A stretch of DNA of 64,000 nucleotides from Phytophthora quininea (Eukaryota; Oomycota; Peronosporomycetes; Peronosporales; Peronosporaceae), in NCBI GenBank assembly GCA_011947345.1, contig JAAVTG010000646.1:1-64000 (forward strand), written 5' to 3'. Of the stretch, positions 1 to 10,849 are shown in pieces. The notes beneath the pieces were generated by a model. That model worked only from the letters and a program-made list of their open reading frames with translations. It was not told the origin of the DNA and made no database searches. Position numbers and translations under genes: made by a program. The stretch's first letter is position 1. Every line of letters starts with the position of its first letter.

Positions 1-1581
1 CCATAGACCGGACTCTCGCTTGAGTGGTTTGGATGAAAACTGTTCTGTATTAATGCCCAAAATGGCCTTAGAGTCTTTATCTACTTTTCCTATTGTCATA
101 TACAAATATCAAATATAAATGGTTCTGTTTTGGTCCGTGTTGATCTCGCCAGAAACCCACGACGATTCACGAAAACTCACGAGCCGTCGGCAGTTTCAAG
201 TCAGGACCAGTCTCCATATGCTGGATAGCAGACATGCCAGTCTGGAGGATCATGATGGATGACGAGTCGGGTGACGTAGCGACGTCACCGTCCTATCTTG
301 AGATGTAGCCACATAGTGCGGTCGGTAGGTTGGGACGTGGGGACTTGATTGGCACACGTGCCGACAACTCCCTTACGCCCAGACCGCCACCAGCCAACCG
401 CCTTCACTTTTCGGCGGATCCCGACACCACAGATGCGTGCATCTCCAGTGAAACAAGAAAAGTTTACAGGCAACATTAATGGCATAAAAATGGATTCAAT
501 ATGAGCTATCTAAAGAAGACAGCGACACCGTTCGATTTTTCGCTGACAGAGATGATTTAAATCTCGCTGAGTTACACCTCCCTACTTCGAAAAGTCAAAG
601 AAATCGGGCACGATCTGTCACGCTTAGCGGGTATTGTAGTGCAATAGCATGCTTCCAGAATATGGTGATGACATGAAGCATTTTTCTCTGAATAAAGCGA
701 TTGGAGGCAGAGCAAAATCAATCTAGCTCGCCTAAACCTCCGGCAAGCAGCCGGTAACATTTTCACTTTATAAGGATTTATGCAATTCAACTCTCGCCCG
801 AAATGATGCCGGATTTTCTCATCTGTTTTTGGTCACGCAGTGGAATTTAATTAGATCGGTTTCCGTGCAAACAATCCAGATGCAGCATTTGCTGTCAAAA
901 GATGACAGTGTTGGGGGTTTGTTTTTAAGACCAAGACGAATCAAGAAGTTTCAGGACTCGTGACCCCCGCCATCACTTTGCGAATGTATTGAGTCTATCT
1001 ACGTGCTGGGTGACAGTTCTCGGAATTTATTTGGCCTGCAACTCGTATGACCTTGGGAGCTCTGTTTCCTGGGACTGACCCGAAACTACGATTTGGAAAA
1101 GCGCTAGGTAGTCTTTTGAAAAGAATGGTGTCTCAAAAACGTATGGAACACGCTCAGCGCGGAAGGGGGTAGCGACCTATGGTGGTAGTACTGGTGGGCC
1201 TTCTATTGTATATGTTTGTCTTCGATGCGGGTGGTCGATTGGCGGCGTTCAAGATAGGTACTTTAGGTATGAGGCCGCTGGGGACCAGAATCTAGGCCGT
1301 GTTGTGGCGGGGCTGCCAGTAAATGACTCGAATTTTGTGCATTGCCACCACATTTATGAAGCAACTCAGATGCTACCGTCTCCGCCTGTACGACAAGAAT
1401 TTTCCAGGCCTTGCTCAAGAAACAAATCTAGGGGGATTTTGCGGCTTTGCCTTGCCTCGTTGGTGCGTCATACTGATTTTCTGGTAAGAACTTCATCGGT
1501 TAATCGTGCGTTTCTATCAATTACTATATTTGCCGACTTTGCACTCCAGCATGAATTGGTGACAAAACTAGATAGTGGACA
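1..1581. other. Intergenic, no supported gene
   Basis: I see no coding region, RNA gene or clear repeat boundary. Short open frames on both strands (for example 285-485 and 1304-1654) have no recognisable motif and lack good ATG starts. Base composition is more AT-rich than in the gene block after 6.7 kb, which fits repeat-derived or gene-poor sequence. This is a statement of absence from reading by eye. Confidence 0.5.
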
Positions 1582-2315
1582 GTGCAGCTGGATGAACCTA
1601 CTGGCATCCCGCCACCCATCGAATTATACAAGAAACTCGATAAACAGCAAGTAGCAACTGACGCACTTCCAGACAGGCTTCAGCAGAGGATGAAAAAGGT
1701 GCTGGAGGAGGAAGATGCCGCTGTAGGAAATATCACCAGAGCAATTCTTCGAGAAGCAATTAAATCGCTGCTTACTGAAGCTGGTTTGCAACTAGCAGTA
1801 TCGTCGGTGGCCATAAATGCTCCACCAGATCCATTGCGTCACTATTATTCTTGGGGAGGAAAATCTCATAAGCTGCCGCGAAACTTTGAATTTTCGAGTA
1901 TTGATCTCTTAGTGCGTGGAGATTTTGGTGGTTTGGGGATCCTAGGCGTGGATATCTACCATACCTAGGTATAACATCAGATGATCTAGACTCGCACAAA
2001 ACAAAATCGACGCTGCCAGAGTGGTCAATAATGATGAGGCACATAATCAATGGGATCGATGCGAAAACAAACACACCCAGGCCGGATATCCGCGATAAAT
2101 CTCATGACATTGACCTGTTCAACACGGGCTACGAAACGCTGAGGTTAAAGTCCAGCAAGCGCAATCGTCGAGCAAATCAAATAAACGTACCACTGTGTTG
2201 CGGCTTGTTTGTGAAGCCGAGAGTGAACGCTGCTGTTCAAACGCCGCAAGCGGGCAAAGACACCATCAAACCGCCCCCTTCTCAAAGCCTCGAGAGCCCC
2301 CGTCGCCCCAGGTAA
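1582..2315 (+). pseudogene. Decayed repetitive oomycete ORF, frameshifted
   Basis: One protein is readable across two frames. The first frame runs to about 1916 and includes the segment HYYSWGGKSHKLPRNFEF. The second runs from 1917 and begins WRFWWFGDPRRGYLPY. The break near 1905-1917 is not in an obvious homopolymer. The pattern (a tryptophan-rich core after an acidic helical N-terminus, then a basic tail) resembles a repetitive oomycete ORF family of unknown function that I associate with mobile elements. That association is from memory and not proven here. No ATG start is evident at 1582. Most likely it is a degraded element fragment; no enzyme activity is assigned. Confidence 0.4.
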
Positions 2316-2901
2316 CGTCAGTGTCGATGTCATCAGTTCAGCACCCCTCCAGCCTCGGAGTCGCTGATATCGCGACCAATTGTTCATCTTTTAGCGCTTC
2401 GGAGCCTGCAATAGTGACCACAAACACGGAAACGAAACAGCACAGTAGAGCACAACCATAGCAAAAATTCTCCGACCGTCGACCTTCTCCGACGCGTACC
2501 GGAAAAGCGGTACGTCGGAGGAAAAGAGCTGATCAGAAAAGAGTCTAAAAAAGGCAGATTTGAAACCACATGTAGATTTGAGAATCCTAAGAGGGCCATG
2601 CAAAGGCGAGTTTATTGGCGGATTCCGAGGCTCTAAAACGGCCTGTGGGCAAAGATAGAGGCAAAAGACTAAACATGCATTTTAGCGCTGCAGAGCCATG
2701 TGCTCTGCAGCCGGCAAATTGACAAATGATGCTCGGCCTGAAATCGGGGGCCACTAAAAGAGTGGGTACGTAAAAGCCTGTTCTTACGGGCAGCGTAAAT
2801 TCGCTGGCTTAGTGGCCACGTGTCCACACAAACTGTGTGGCTGGCATTCACTGCCGAGCTGTCATTCGGGATTTTGCCGCTCTCGGGCGCAAGTCTCGAC
2901 C
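2316..2901. other. Intergenic, small inverted repeat
   Basis: No gene is supported. Around 2487-2520 there is a short imperfect inverted repeat: tccgacgcgtacc, then ggtacgtcgga after a 7-base loop. The open frames here have no motif. An open frame on the minus strand (2669-2968) reads antisense through the tRNA-like element that follows and is probably not a protein. Confidence 0.4.
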
Positions 2902-2972
2902 GCTCATGATGCCCAGTGGATGGGCCCGAGCTTAAAACACTCGGTGGCGCTGGTTCGATTCCAGCCATGAGC
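2902..2972 (+). repeat. tRNA-like element, probably SINE head
   Basis: A 71-nt stretch folds as a tRNA: acceptor stem gctcatg/catgagc (7 of 7 pairs), D stem gccc/gggc, T stem gctgg/ccagc around ttcgatt, and a perfect Pol III B box (ggttcgattcc). The anticodon stem has a mismatch and the loop ttaaaac would give anticodon AAA, which is not a normal tRNA. It is followed by a GT-rich microsatellite at about 2983-3000. The combination suggests a tRNA-derived SINE or a tRNA pseudogene; such SINEs are known in Phytophthora. A functional tRNA is less likely. Confidence 0.5.
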
Positions 2973-3121
2973 CACAGTGCGTATGTGTGTGTGTGCGTGC
3001 GTTGAGGTTAACATTGCTGTTTCATTCGGAGGTTAAGCTCTGTGTTCAACGCAGTGTAGTGTGATGTATCTAGTGTTGTAAAGCATGTAATACACCCTGT
3101 ATTAACTGTTATAATTGACTC

Positions 3122-3656
3122 ATCCTATGCTTCTGTGGCGTTGAGCGAGTTGTCTTCTACAGCTTCGTCGTCGATGAACGCTTTGCAGACAAGCAGGCGA
3201 CGCTCCTTCTCGAAGGCTGCGACAACGGTGGGATTCACGTGGCATTGAGGCGCCCAAGTCGGCTCCCAGCACAAGGTAGTACGTGGTGCGGTTCTCACGT
3301 TTCCAGTTGACGAGCTTGCGCACGTAGTGCTGGGGCTCATCTTCTGGAGCGTCGACCGCGCCTTCGTCGTCTGCAGCCTCCGCGTCAACGCCAGCGTCTT
3401 CGGGAGGGACAAGCCACTCGTGCACATCGTCCAGCGTGGGGCGGCGCTTCTTCCGATCGGCAAGAGCAGCGAAGATCACCTCGAGAGCTTCGGGGAGGAG
3501 ACTTGCAGAGGCGACAGTCGTGTTCAAGGTAAGTCGAAGGTGGCGAATAACTTCATCCCTGACACGTATCTTGAACGTCTTTCCGACAGCGATACAGAGA
3601 CCCTTGAACTCCTGCCTTGAGCTGACTGCTTTCTTCGAGGGCTTGCGTGAAGACAT
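3122..3656 (-). pseudogene. Crypton-associated second ORF, frameshifted
   Basis: The first ATG with a sensible context is at 3656. About 120 basic-then-acidic residues follow. The frame then shifts near 3245, and the ending ...DNSLNATEA is read in another frame. The N-terminal half has a basic tail (RKPSKKAVSSRQ) followed by about 65 residues with helix-loop-helix spacing: KGLCIAVGKTFKIRVRD, then LLPEALEVIFAALADRKKR, then PTLDDVHEWL. This spacing loosely recalls a histone fold of the H2A type, but the resemblance is weak and is inference only. The ORF lies 3' of the recombinase on the same strand, about 100 bases away, so the two are probably parts of one element. No function is assigned. Confidence 0.45.
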
Positions 3657-3753
3657 GGCTGCGTGTTGCGGGTGTAAGATGCAGAATGAGCTTTCAATTT
3701 CGGAGGGACAAACGGCTGCAAGAACGACTAGCCACGAAGGTGCGATAATGAAA

Positions 3754-5793
3754 TTAAGCTGCAATCAATAACTCGATGATGTTCTGCGTGTGTCCCGGTG
3801 AAGGATCCATGACGTGACCCCCTCGTTGTAGGTGATTGAAGCGTGCGACGTGTTCATTGAGCGAACCAGACTTGTGGAGCCCCAGCAGGTACTTCAACAC
3901 ATTGTTGCCACCTCGCGCTTTGACCCCATGACCACGAAGAAATTCCAGCACCGCGACTTCGGCAGCAGCCCCGACCTCAAGGACATCGTCTCGATAGCGT
4001 GGTGAGCTTTCAACAAGCGTGAAGCCGTCGGTCAGGAAGAGTTTCATGAAGCCAACAAGCCACTTCGCGTTGGACCGAGTGTGCTTTGTAGCGCCGTCGG
4101 TCGAGCTCCACATCCGCGGCTCTTGAGCGTACCGCGCGAACCAGGTGTCTTTGAGGCTCGAAGCTGGAGAGGTACGTCGTCGCTTGGATGGCTGTTTGTC
4201 GCTACTTGTATCCTCACTTGTTTCCTGCAGTGTTGGTGTCCGTGAGTGTTTGTTGCAGAGCTTAGCCTCCATTACTGTCACGCGAGCGCTGAGTGTCTTG
4301 TTCACTTGAATTAATTGTTCAATCAAGGCGGTTTGATGGAGAAACAGGGGTGCTCGGTAACATCGGTCGATGCTTCTTGTGGGGCCCGGTATGTTCTTCC
4401 TCTGTGAGTTTTGGATCGCAGGTCAGGTGAGACGACCAAGCCAACAAGTCATTGACAGAGAAGCCTTTCTCGACAGCACAAGCCTCCAGCCGCTGGATCG
4501 CAGGGCCATCAGCCGAAAGAGCCTTCCACGTTGGGTAGTGGCGGAGCAGGTACGCCATGAGAGTCTCGAGCACTGGTGCGTTGACGTTATACTGTGCGGT
4601 GTCAAGCCCAGACGAAGCGACGAATAGCACTGATGCAACAACGGCAATTTTCTGGTGCGTCTCCGAGTCGGAGGCGTCGAGCGATAACAGCGGGACTTCT
4701 GCGTTGGGCTTGCGGTTGCTCAAGACGCGAGAGATCTTGTGGTCTTCTGCTGGAGTGTTGAAGACATACGCGAAGGCCTTGTTCGTCGCCGTCATGTTCC
4801 ACGCGCCTCGGTCGAAGATCCATTGCACACACATTCCGGCCCCGTTGGCATGCTGAGCTCCTCCACGACGGAAGGAGTGTGACGTCAAGCGTTCCGTGAC
4901 ACCGGCCTTCCGTGCGATTCTTCCCAAGACTCTGTTGACGTAGCTATGGATTCCGGGGCGTCGCCGGCAAGCTTCTTCCCATCTGTAGCGTATTCGGAGG
5001 TTTGAAGTGGAGCAACGTCTTCGGGGCGGTCGATCAAGTCGATGAGAGGCGCAGTCGGAGTCAGAGCAGCTTGCGCGTTCGCGCTGATCAGGAAGCTGGT
5101 TTAAGAGCGAAGCTGTCGGTGCAGACTGTGTCGCGAGGGCAAGGGCGATGGCGAGCAGCGGGCACATGGTGAAGTCGTCATCGGGGAAGAGTGAGAGCCC
5201 TTGCTCTTCCGAAGTCTTGATGCGGATGAAGCGGACGAAGACGACATTCCCGGAGCTGATGGAGAGATTCACCTTGCGAAGCAGCGTGAGGTCAGACGCT
5301 CGTCCGAACAGGAACCACAGCAAGCACAGCAGCGCGACGTCTTGGTAGTCGGAAGCCGTGGAAGCAGTTGAATACAGGTGCATGACCATCATCTTGAGCG
5401 ACTTCTTGGTACACGCTGGGGCCTTGTTGACGAAGGTCCCAGACTCTCACTTCATACAGTAGCGCTCCAGCACTTGGCCCTTCTTGAGCAGCGCCTTGTC
5501 TGTAGCTTGGCGAACCTGGGGAACTGGTCCAGCAGCCAGTTCTTAGCCTGTCGGTAGTACTGCATGACCGAGTGCCTGGCCAAGAGCTGACCCTTGCGTC
5601 CTTCCTTGAAGGCCAGGTACATGCCGAACTTGTCCGCCACCGCTTCCAGGACAAGCGGGGCATTCTCGCGCGCCATGCACTCGGCGAGGTACTCCCAGGT
5701 GACACCTTCATCAGCTAGGAACTTCTTGAGCGAGCGCGCTGCGCTCTCGCGTGCGCGTTTCGTGCTAATCGGTGCGAGGTCGCGCAGGCTCAT
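3754..5793 (-). pseudogene. Crypton tyrosine recombinase, broken
   Basis: The product would be a site-specific tyrosine recombinase that integrates and excises the element. From the ATG at 5793 the first 100 or so residues form the helical core-binding region (AKNWLLDQFPRF). A frame change near 5505 and a TGA near 5455 follow. The catalytic domain is then readable to 4319. It has the first arginine in GRASDLTLLRKVN, the H-x-x-R pair in HSFRRGGAQHANG, a tryptophan in RGAWNMT and a tyrosine nearby in NKAFAYVFN. This gives the R...HxxR...Y order of the family. A further frame change near 4340 leads into a coiled-coil and C-terminal domain ending at 3754. The stop codon plus breaks outside homopolymers suggest real decay. 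Confidence 0.7.
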
Positions 5794-6713
5794 CTTGGGT
5801 CGGAGTTTTCGTGTTATTCAGGAAATATGTGAATGAGTTGGCATTTGTATGGACATATCAATAACAGAGGGGGGCTCCGACCCGATATGTCGGAGCTGCG
5901 GCTGGACAGCCTTTACAAGCGTACCTGCCCTGTGATTGGCCAAAAGGGAGGTGGATATCGATAGGATTCGTTAAAACTCGGATGCAACACTCTGATTGGT
6001 CAATAGCTTTGATAGTGAGTTCTAGTACGGTTGGAGATTTAACGATATTCATCCATATGGCACACCCCTCTTCCCTGTTGCAGAACGCGAAATGGCCACT
6101 ACAATCCTGTTCTTCTTTTCAACCAATAGGAAGCCACACCCAATCGTAGGCAATAACGACTTGTGATTTCTCAACTGAATTCAGTCTTAACGCGCTGCTT
6201 TGAAGATAAAATCGTGAAGATGCTCTAAAGCCTTGCAGCTTTTATTAAATACTCCTACTACGGGGAGAGTAATAAGTGCGGTTAGCAATGCTTTTGTGCA
6301 CTGATTCCCGATAGTCCTAAGGCGGAGATTATTTGCCTTATGGATGACTCCACTCCTACCACCAACCCCCATCTCAGAAAGGACGTTTGTCGTAGGAGGG
6401 TTGTCACTACTAATTACCTTGCTTAAACTATGCTTCTAGAAACCAATGCACCTCTATGTGCCAAACTGGTCGGCCTCCCCTCGCTTGGCGCTCGCTAGTT
6501 TTCGTCTCGCATTCTTCCGTTGCCGACTGACTGGTGCCGGGACCGCCGCCCTCCGAAGAGAACTGCTGCGCTGTCGTCTTAACCCCTCCCACCCCACTCG
6601 AACGCGCCGCCTTCTCTCCAGTTGAATCGCGCCCCTCCGAGTCCCCTCCACCACGCTCCAAGTCGCCAAGAAAGAAGAAAGCCCCCCTCACCACCTCTGC
6701 GTATTTGGACGCC
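5794..6713. promoter_or_regulatory. Intergenic; 5' region of the CCCH gene
   Basis: No gene is supported in about 920 bases. The right part (from about 6440) is an open frame continuous with the downstream zinc-finger gene but lacks an ATG, so it is probably 5' untranslated leader and promoter. The left part borders the Crypton and has no visible element ends. Confidence 0.4.
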
Positions 6714-8024
6714 ATGCTGCTTTCGTCCATGGACCACCTCGGCTACTACTCGATGCCCAAGGAGAGTTTCCTAGAGCTTGATCCCTCTGCGGGCGTCGCA
6801 GGCCCCGACGGGTACGCGCTGCCTCCTGAGGACTTGGGCGTCTCGTACCTGAACGAGGAGAACAGCCCCAAGAACGGCACCAAGTCGTCGCTATACAAAA
6901 CGGAGCTGTGCAAGCGCTTCTCGGAGTTCGGCAACTGCCGCTACGGAGGTACGTGTTTGTCTCGAACGAGGTGTTTTGTCGATTTGTTCTTATTTGCGTG
7001 GCTTTCTCTCCACAGCCAAGTGCCAGTTCGCGCACGGCATCGCGGAGCTGCGTCACGTGGTGCGCCACCCCAAGTACAAGACCACCAAGTGCAAGTCCTA
7101 CTGGGGTCGGGCCACTGTCCCTACGGCAGTCGTTGCCGTTTCATCCACGAGGAGGCGGAGGGCTACGCCCAGCCCCAGTACAGCCCCCAATCACCTGGGC
7201 GGCGGCATGTTCATGCACGAGAAGGACCGCCTCAGCGGTCTTGGGGGCGGCGTCATGGCCCCGCCTCCGCCGTCAGTGGACCTCGGCTACGGCGGAGGTC
7301 TTTACAGTGAACCGCCCACGGCCCACCATCTCCAGCCACTCCGTCCGCACCCCCACCAGATGATGGCTTCCTATCCGAAGGACAACTACTCGCTCTTGTC
7401 CTCGCTGGACAAGAGCTCCTCGTGGGGGCGCCGGCCATGTCTCCGTCCTCCAACCTTCACCCTAATTATATGGGCGAGCATTTTGGCGGCGTCTCGCTCA
7501 AGCAGCAGGGCTTACTTGGAAGCATTGGTCTGGCCCCGTCCCAGCAGCGAGCTACCCCAGTAAACGCTGCTTCGAGCAGCGCGTCGTCGCCGAGCTACCC
7601 GGACCTCCAGGATGCCATCGACGCATTGATGAAGTTTTCCCTAACAACCGACGACGATGAGCCGACGCCCGACACTGCTGCTCCAATCGACAACTTGTCA
7701 GCCAAGACGGGTCCAAGCCGCCGCCTCTCTGGCGTTTCCTCTCCTGTTTCTCTTCCCTCGACGTCAACGGCTTCGAGTGCGAAGAAGGCGGAGTTCTCGC
7801 TGCAGTCCGACGAGCTGTGGAAGGACTTTGCTCCTGCCGCCTCCGCTCCGTTCGCGGGCGACACCATGCAAGCGCAGCCGTGGTCCTCGGGCCTGTCGCT
7901 GAGTTTGGACAGCAAGCCCTTTGACGGTGTTGCTGCGGCCAGCGGCGAGGCAAAAGACGTCTCTGGCAGCGGCAGCAACGACGAGGAGAGCCCCCGCCTG
8001 AGCGTGTTCGAGCGCTTCCATTAA
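6714..8024 (+). CDS. Tandem CCCH zinc-finger protein (tristetraprolin type)
   Basis: Probable RNA-binding regulator of mRNA decay, by family. The ATG at 6714 (gccATG context) gives MLLSSMDHLG. Exon 1 ends at 6948, the intron is 6949-7015 (GTACGT...CACAG), and exon 2 runs to 8024. The first finger is YKTELCKRFSEFGNCRYG followed by AKCQFAHG. The second is YKTTKCKSYWG followed by HCPYGSRCRFIHEE. Both have C-x8-C-x5-C-x3-H spacing and the YKTxxC lead-in typical of TTP/ZFP36. The tail is a long Ser/Pro/Gly-rich region ending in SVFERFH. Three single-base frame changes occur near 7105, 7190 (after ccccc) and 7430 (in ggggg). The fingers and tail continue cleanly in the next frame each time, so I read these as sequencing errors in one intact gene of about 415 residues. 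Confidence 0.8.
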
Positions 8025-8253
8025 GGCGTCGGAAGCGAAAAGGAGAGGTGGCGCTCTGTATCTATCTATGAGCCCGCGCGCGCGTTCCGCTCGCGTCCAG
8101 TTGGTCTTCGTGCTGCTGCTGCTGCTCGTGCCCGCTCGTGTTGTTTACCAGCCCCTATTTACCTTTTATATAAACAAAATATATTATTGCTGGCAAAGCA
8201 GTTGAACTGCCAGCAGGTCATGTCGATCGTGGCGAGCAGGTTGCCGTGCCGGA
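8025..8253. terminator. Convergent 3' ends, no gene
   Basis: A short gap between the 3' end of the CCCH gene and the 3' end of the minus-strand gene that stops at 8254. It contains a (ctg)n run near 8110 and an AT-rich stretch near 8165-8185, plausibly the region used for polyadenylation by the CCCH transcript. Confidence 0.35.
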
Positions 8254-8838
8254 CTAGCCATTCTTTTTGGACGGAGGCCCCTTGCGCTTGGGCGCCTTGG
8301 GCTTCAGCTTCTTCTCACCCACGCCATGGAGATTCTTGACTCGTTCGCGCTGCTCGGCAAGGATCTCGGCCTGTGTCCGCTGCACCGCTTTCCCGGCGGC
8401 CACGGCGATGTCCGGTTTCTTCTTGGCCTTCTTCTCCGGGAGCACCACCATCCGCCGACGAGAAGCGTAGTCCCGACAGAACCTGCATCTCACCACCTTT
8501 AGATCGATGCCCGCCAGCTTGGTCGTTGCGACCTACCTAATGATGGCCCATAAGCTGCAAGGACATCGGCCGACATGAGAGGCGAAGCAGCGGAAGTGAG
8601 GAGGAAGACGTACCACGGACAGGTGAAGACCATCGTGTAGACCGTCATCAACAGAATGTCGTCTAGACGAAGAAGGCGCACAGCAAGGATTCAGCAGGTG
8701 TCGATTATTGCACGGCACCGACAGCCAAGGAAGCAGCTTCGTACTCGTGCTTTCGCCCTGCAGCCGCATGATCATGGCGAAGATGCCCAGCGCATACCCG
8801 ATGCTGAGGACACGGATCGCGATCTCCACCTTCTCCAT
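8254..8838 (-). CDS. Small two-helix membrane protein, unknown family
   Basis: I do not recognise this family. The ATG is at 8838 and the stop at 8254. Four exons splice in frame with GT/AG introns. The first ends after the helix IGYALGIFAMIMRLQGES. The second encodes the helix DILLMTVYTMVFTCP. A very short third exon gives LWAII. The last encodes a basic hydrophilic tail (RRRMVVLPEKKAKKKPD through KRKGPPSKKNG). The predicted product is about 130 residues: two membrane segments joined by a short loop and a lysine-rich cytosolic tail. The splice model comes from the sequence alone. It is convergent with the CCCH gene and lies just downstream of the PDI gene on the same strand. Confidence 0.55.
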
Positions 8839-8955
8839 CGTTGCGACGTTTCGTAGGTCAAGATCACTTCGCTGTGCTACTGCATTCTCTCGTTTACGAC
8901 GTGCAGCTTCCTCTGCACGCTACTACAGCAAAAAAGCAATACCTAAGCGATTTGT

Positions 8956-10537
8956 CTACAGCTCCTCGTGCTCTGCCGTGTCCTTCTTCTCGGCCTCCAC
9001 CTTCTCGCCCTCCGCAGACTCGTCTTCGTCCTCGTCGGCAGCAGCTTCCACTTGCTCTGCGCCGTGCTCCGCGCCGTCCAGCTCGAACTTCTGCGCGTTG
9101 GTCTTCAGGAACTCCGTAAAGCCCTCCACGTCGCGCGAGCCTTCGTACACGACCGGGTTCTGTTTGTCCTTGGCAGGGAAAAACAGAATCGTCGGGAAGC
9201 CACGCACGTCCACGCCAGGGTGGTCCACCTCGTTGGCGGTAGCGTCCATCTTGGCAATCATAATGCTGTCCACATCTGCAAACTTCTCGGCCAGCTCCTC
9301 GTACTTGGGGGCCAGGGCCTTGCAGTGGCCGCACCACGGGGCGTAGAACTCGAGAAGCACGTCCTTCTCGTTGTTGACCACGCGCTCGTCGAACTCCTTG
9401 CCCACGATGACCTTCACGGCCTCGTCGCTGTCATCCTCCGGCTCGGCCGACTTGAGCTCGGGCGTGAGCTCGCCGGCGAAGTAACGCTTCTCGAAGGCCA
9501 CCACATCCTCCGCAAGGCTGTCCTCGATCTTGGCGACGAAGTCGTCCGCCTTGTAGTCGAAGCCGTACTTCTTCATGGAGCCGCCCATGTTTACCAGCAT
9601 GATGGCGGGCATGTCGGCCTCCGTTACGCCAAAGTAGTCCACGATGCGCTTCTCCGTGTGGGGCATGATGACGTGCAGCAGTTTGCCCTTGTTCTCCTGG
9701 GCAGGGGCCTTGAGGGCCTTTTCGATGTTAGACACGTAGTCCTTGTCCGTGTCAACGAAGGCAAGCACGTGCTCGGTCTGGTCACCCCAAAGATCATGGG
9801 CGCCTTCTCCTGCGTGAACGTGATAACGAGCGGGAGGCTGTTGCCCTTGACGAACTCGCCGAGTGCCTCCTTCTCGAACGCGCCGTCGTACACGACCTTG
9901 CCCTCGTCGAACTTCTTGTACAGCACCACCTTGTTGGCGGCGGCGGCGTCCTCCGTCACATCCGTGCTGGTGGACGCCACGTATACGGCCAGGTCGTCGA
10001 CGTCGGCCAGCTTCTCCAGCAGCGTGCGGGCTTCGCCTTCCTCGGCGTCCACGACAGCAAAGACCACCACATCGTTGGCCTCCTTGAGCTCCTTGAGCTC
10101 CTCAGCTGTCTCGATGATCTTGACGGCGGGGCCCGACTTCTTGACCACCCACTTCTCGATCTCCGGAGCAGTGCGACCGCCGTCGTAGTCCTTGACGGCG
10201 TCCACGTCTCCCTTGAAGAACTTGAGCGTTGGGAAGCCGCGGATGGCGAACTGCTCAGCCAGCTTCGTCTCGGCCGTGGCGTCGATCTTGGCCAGGCGGA
10301 CGGGCGGGTCCAGCTCCTTCAGGTTCTTGGCCGCCACGGCGTACTCGGGCGCCAGCTTCTTGCAGTGGCCGCACCAGGGCGCGTAGAACTCCACCAGCAG
10401 CGCGTCGTGGCCCGCCACAGCCTCCCAAAGTTGCTCTCCGTCAGCACCAGCACGTCGTCCTCCTCCTCGATCTCGGCCGCGCGCACCACCAGAGCCACGG
10501 CGAACAGCAGAAACAGCACCTGCTTCATGAACATCAT
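8956..10537 (-). CDS. Protein disulfide isomerase
   Basis: Forms and rearranges disulfides in the endoplasmic reticulum lumen. The ATG at 10537 opens a signal peptide (MMFMKQVLFLLFAVALVVRA). The a-b-b'-a' layout is visible. The first thioredoxin domain has EFYAPWCGHCKKLAPEYA (about residue 55). Two non-catalytic domains follow. The second catalytic domain has EFYAPWCGHCKALAPKYE (about residue 400) and RGFPTILFF. An acidic tail ends in HEEL, a KDEL/HDEL-like retrieval signal. Length, about 525 residues, is normal for PDI. The frame changes near 10425 (at ttt) and near 9785 (at gggg). Both are single-base, in homopolymers, with the domain continuing in the next frame, so probably read errors. 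No introns are seen. Confidence 0.92.
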
Positions 10538-10849
10538 GTCTTACTTCGAGGCAACCTTGCTTGGTAGCTGGGAAGATCTGAAGTGACCACCAACACGTGT
10601 AAGGATACGGCAAGCGGAGAAATCCCAGTGCAAGCTGGATTTCCGCAGATACAAAAAGGCACTTCAATCGTCGTTGCTACACTTGAAATTGGTATGCTAC
10701 GCATTTGAGACCGAGAGCTTAGCCGCATACAAAAGCACCGTGTGCGGCCACGTGTCAGGCTAAAGTCCGCCCCAAACACGTGGCAGTTGCAAGGCATGAA
10801 GCTGTAGCAGCAAGCCCACGAAAGTACCGAGGTCTATTGGCAGCGTCCT

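Larger units (their letters stand above)
3122..5793 (-). mobile_element. Crypton-type element, degenerate
   Basis: A minus-strand unit of about 2.7 kb holds a tyrosine recombinase (5793 to 3754) followed by a second ORF (3656 to 3122). Cryptons use a tyrosine recombinase and have no terminal inverted repeats, and none are seen here. The left and right limits are therefore only the limits of the coding regions. Frame breaks and an in-frame stop show that this copy is not functional unless several of them are read errors. Confidence 0.65.

Noticed and set aside
2902..2972. Functional tRNA-Phe
   Set aside because: Anticodon would be AAA rather than GAA and the anticodon stem has a mismatch.
8968..10188. 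406-codon plus-strand open frame
   Set aside because: Antisense to PDI; leucine/valine-rich composition is the mirror of the GC-rich PDI codons, with no motif.
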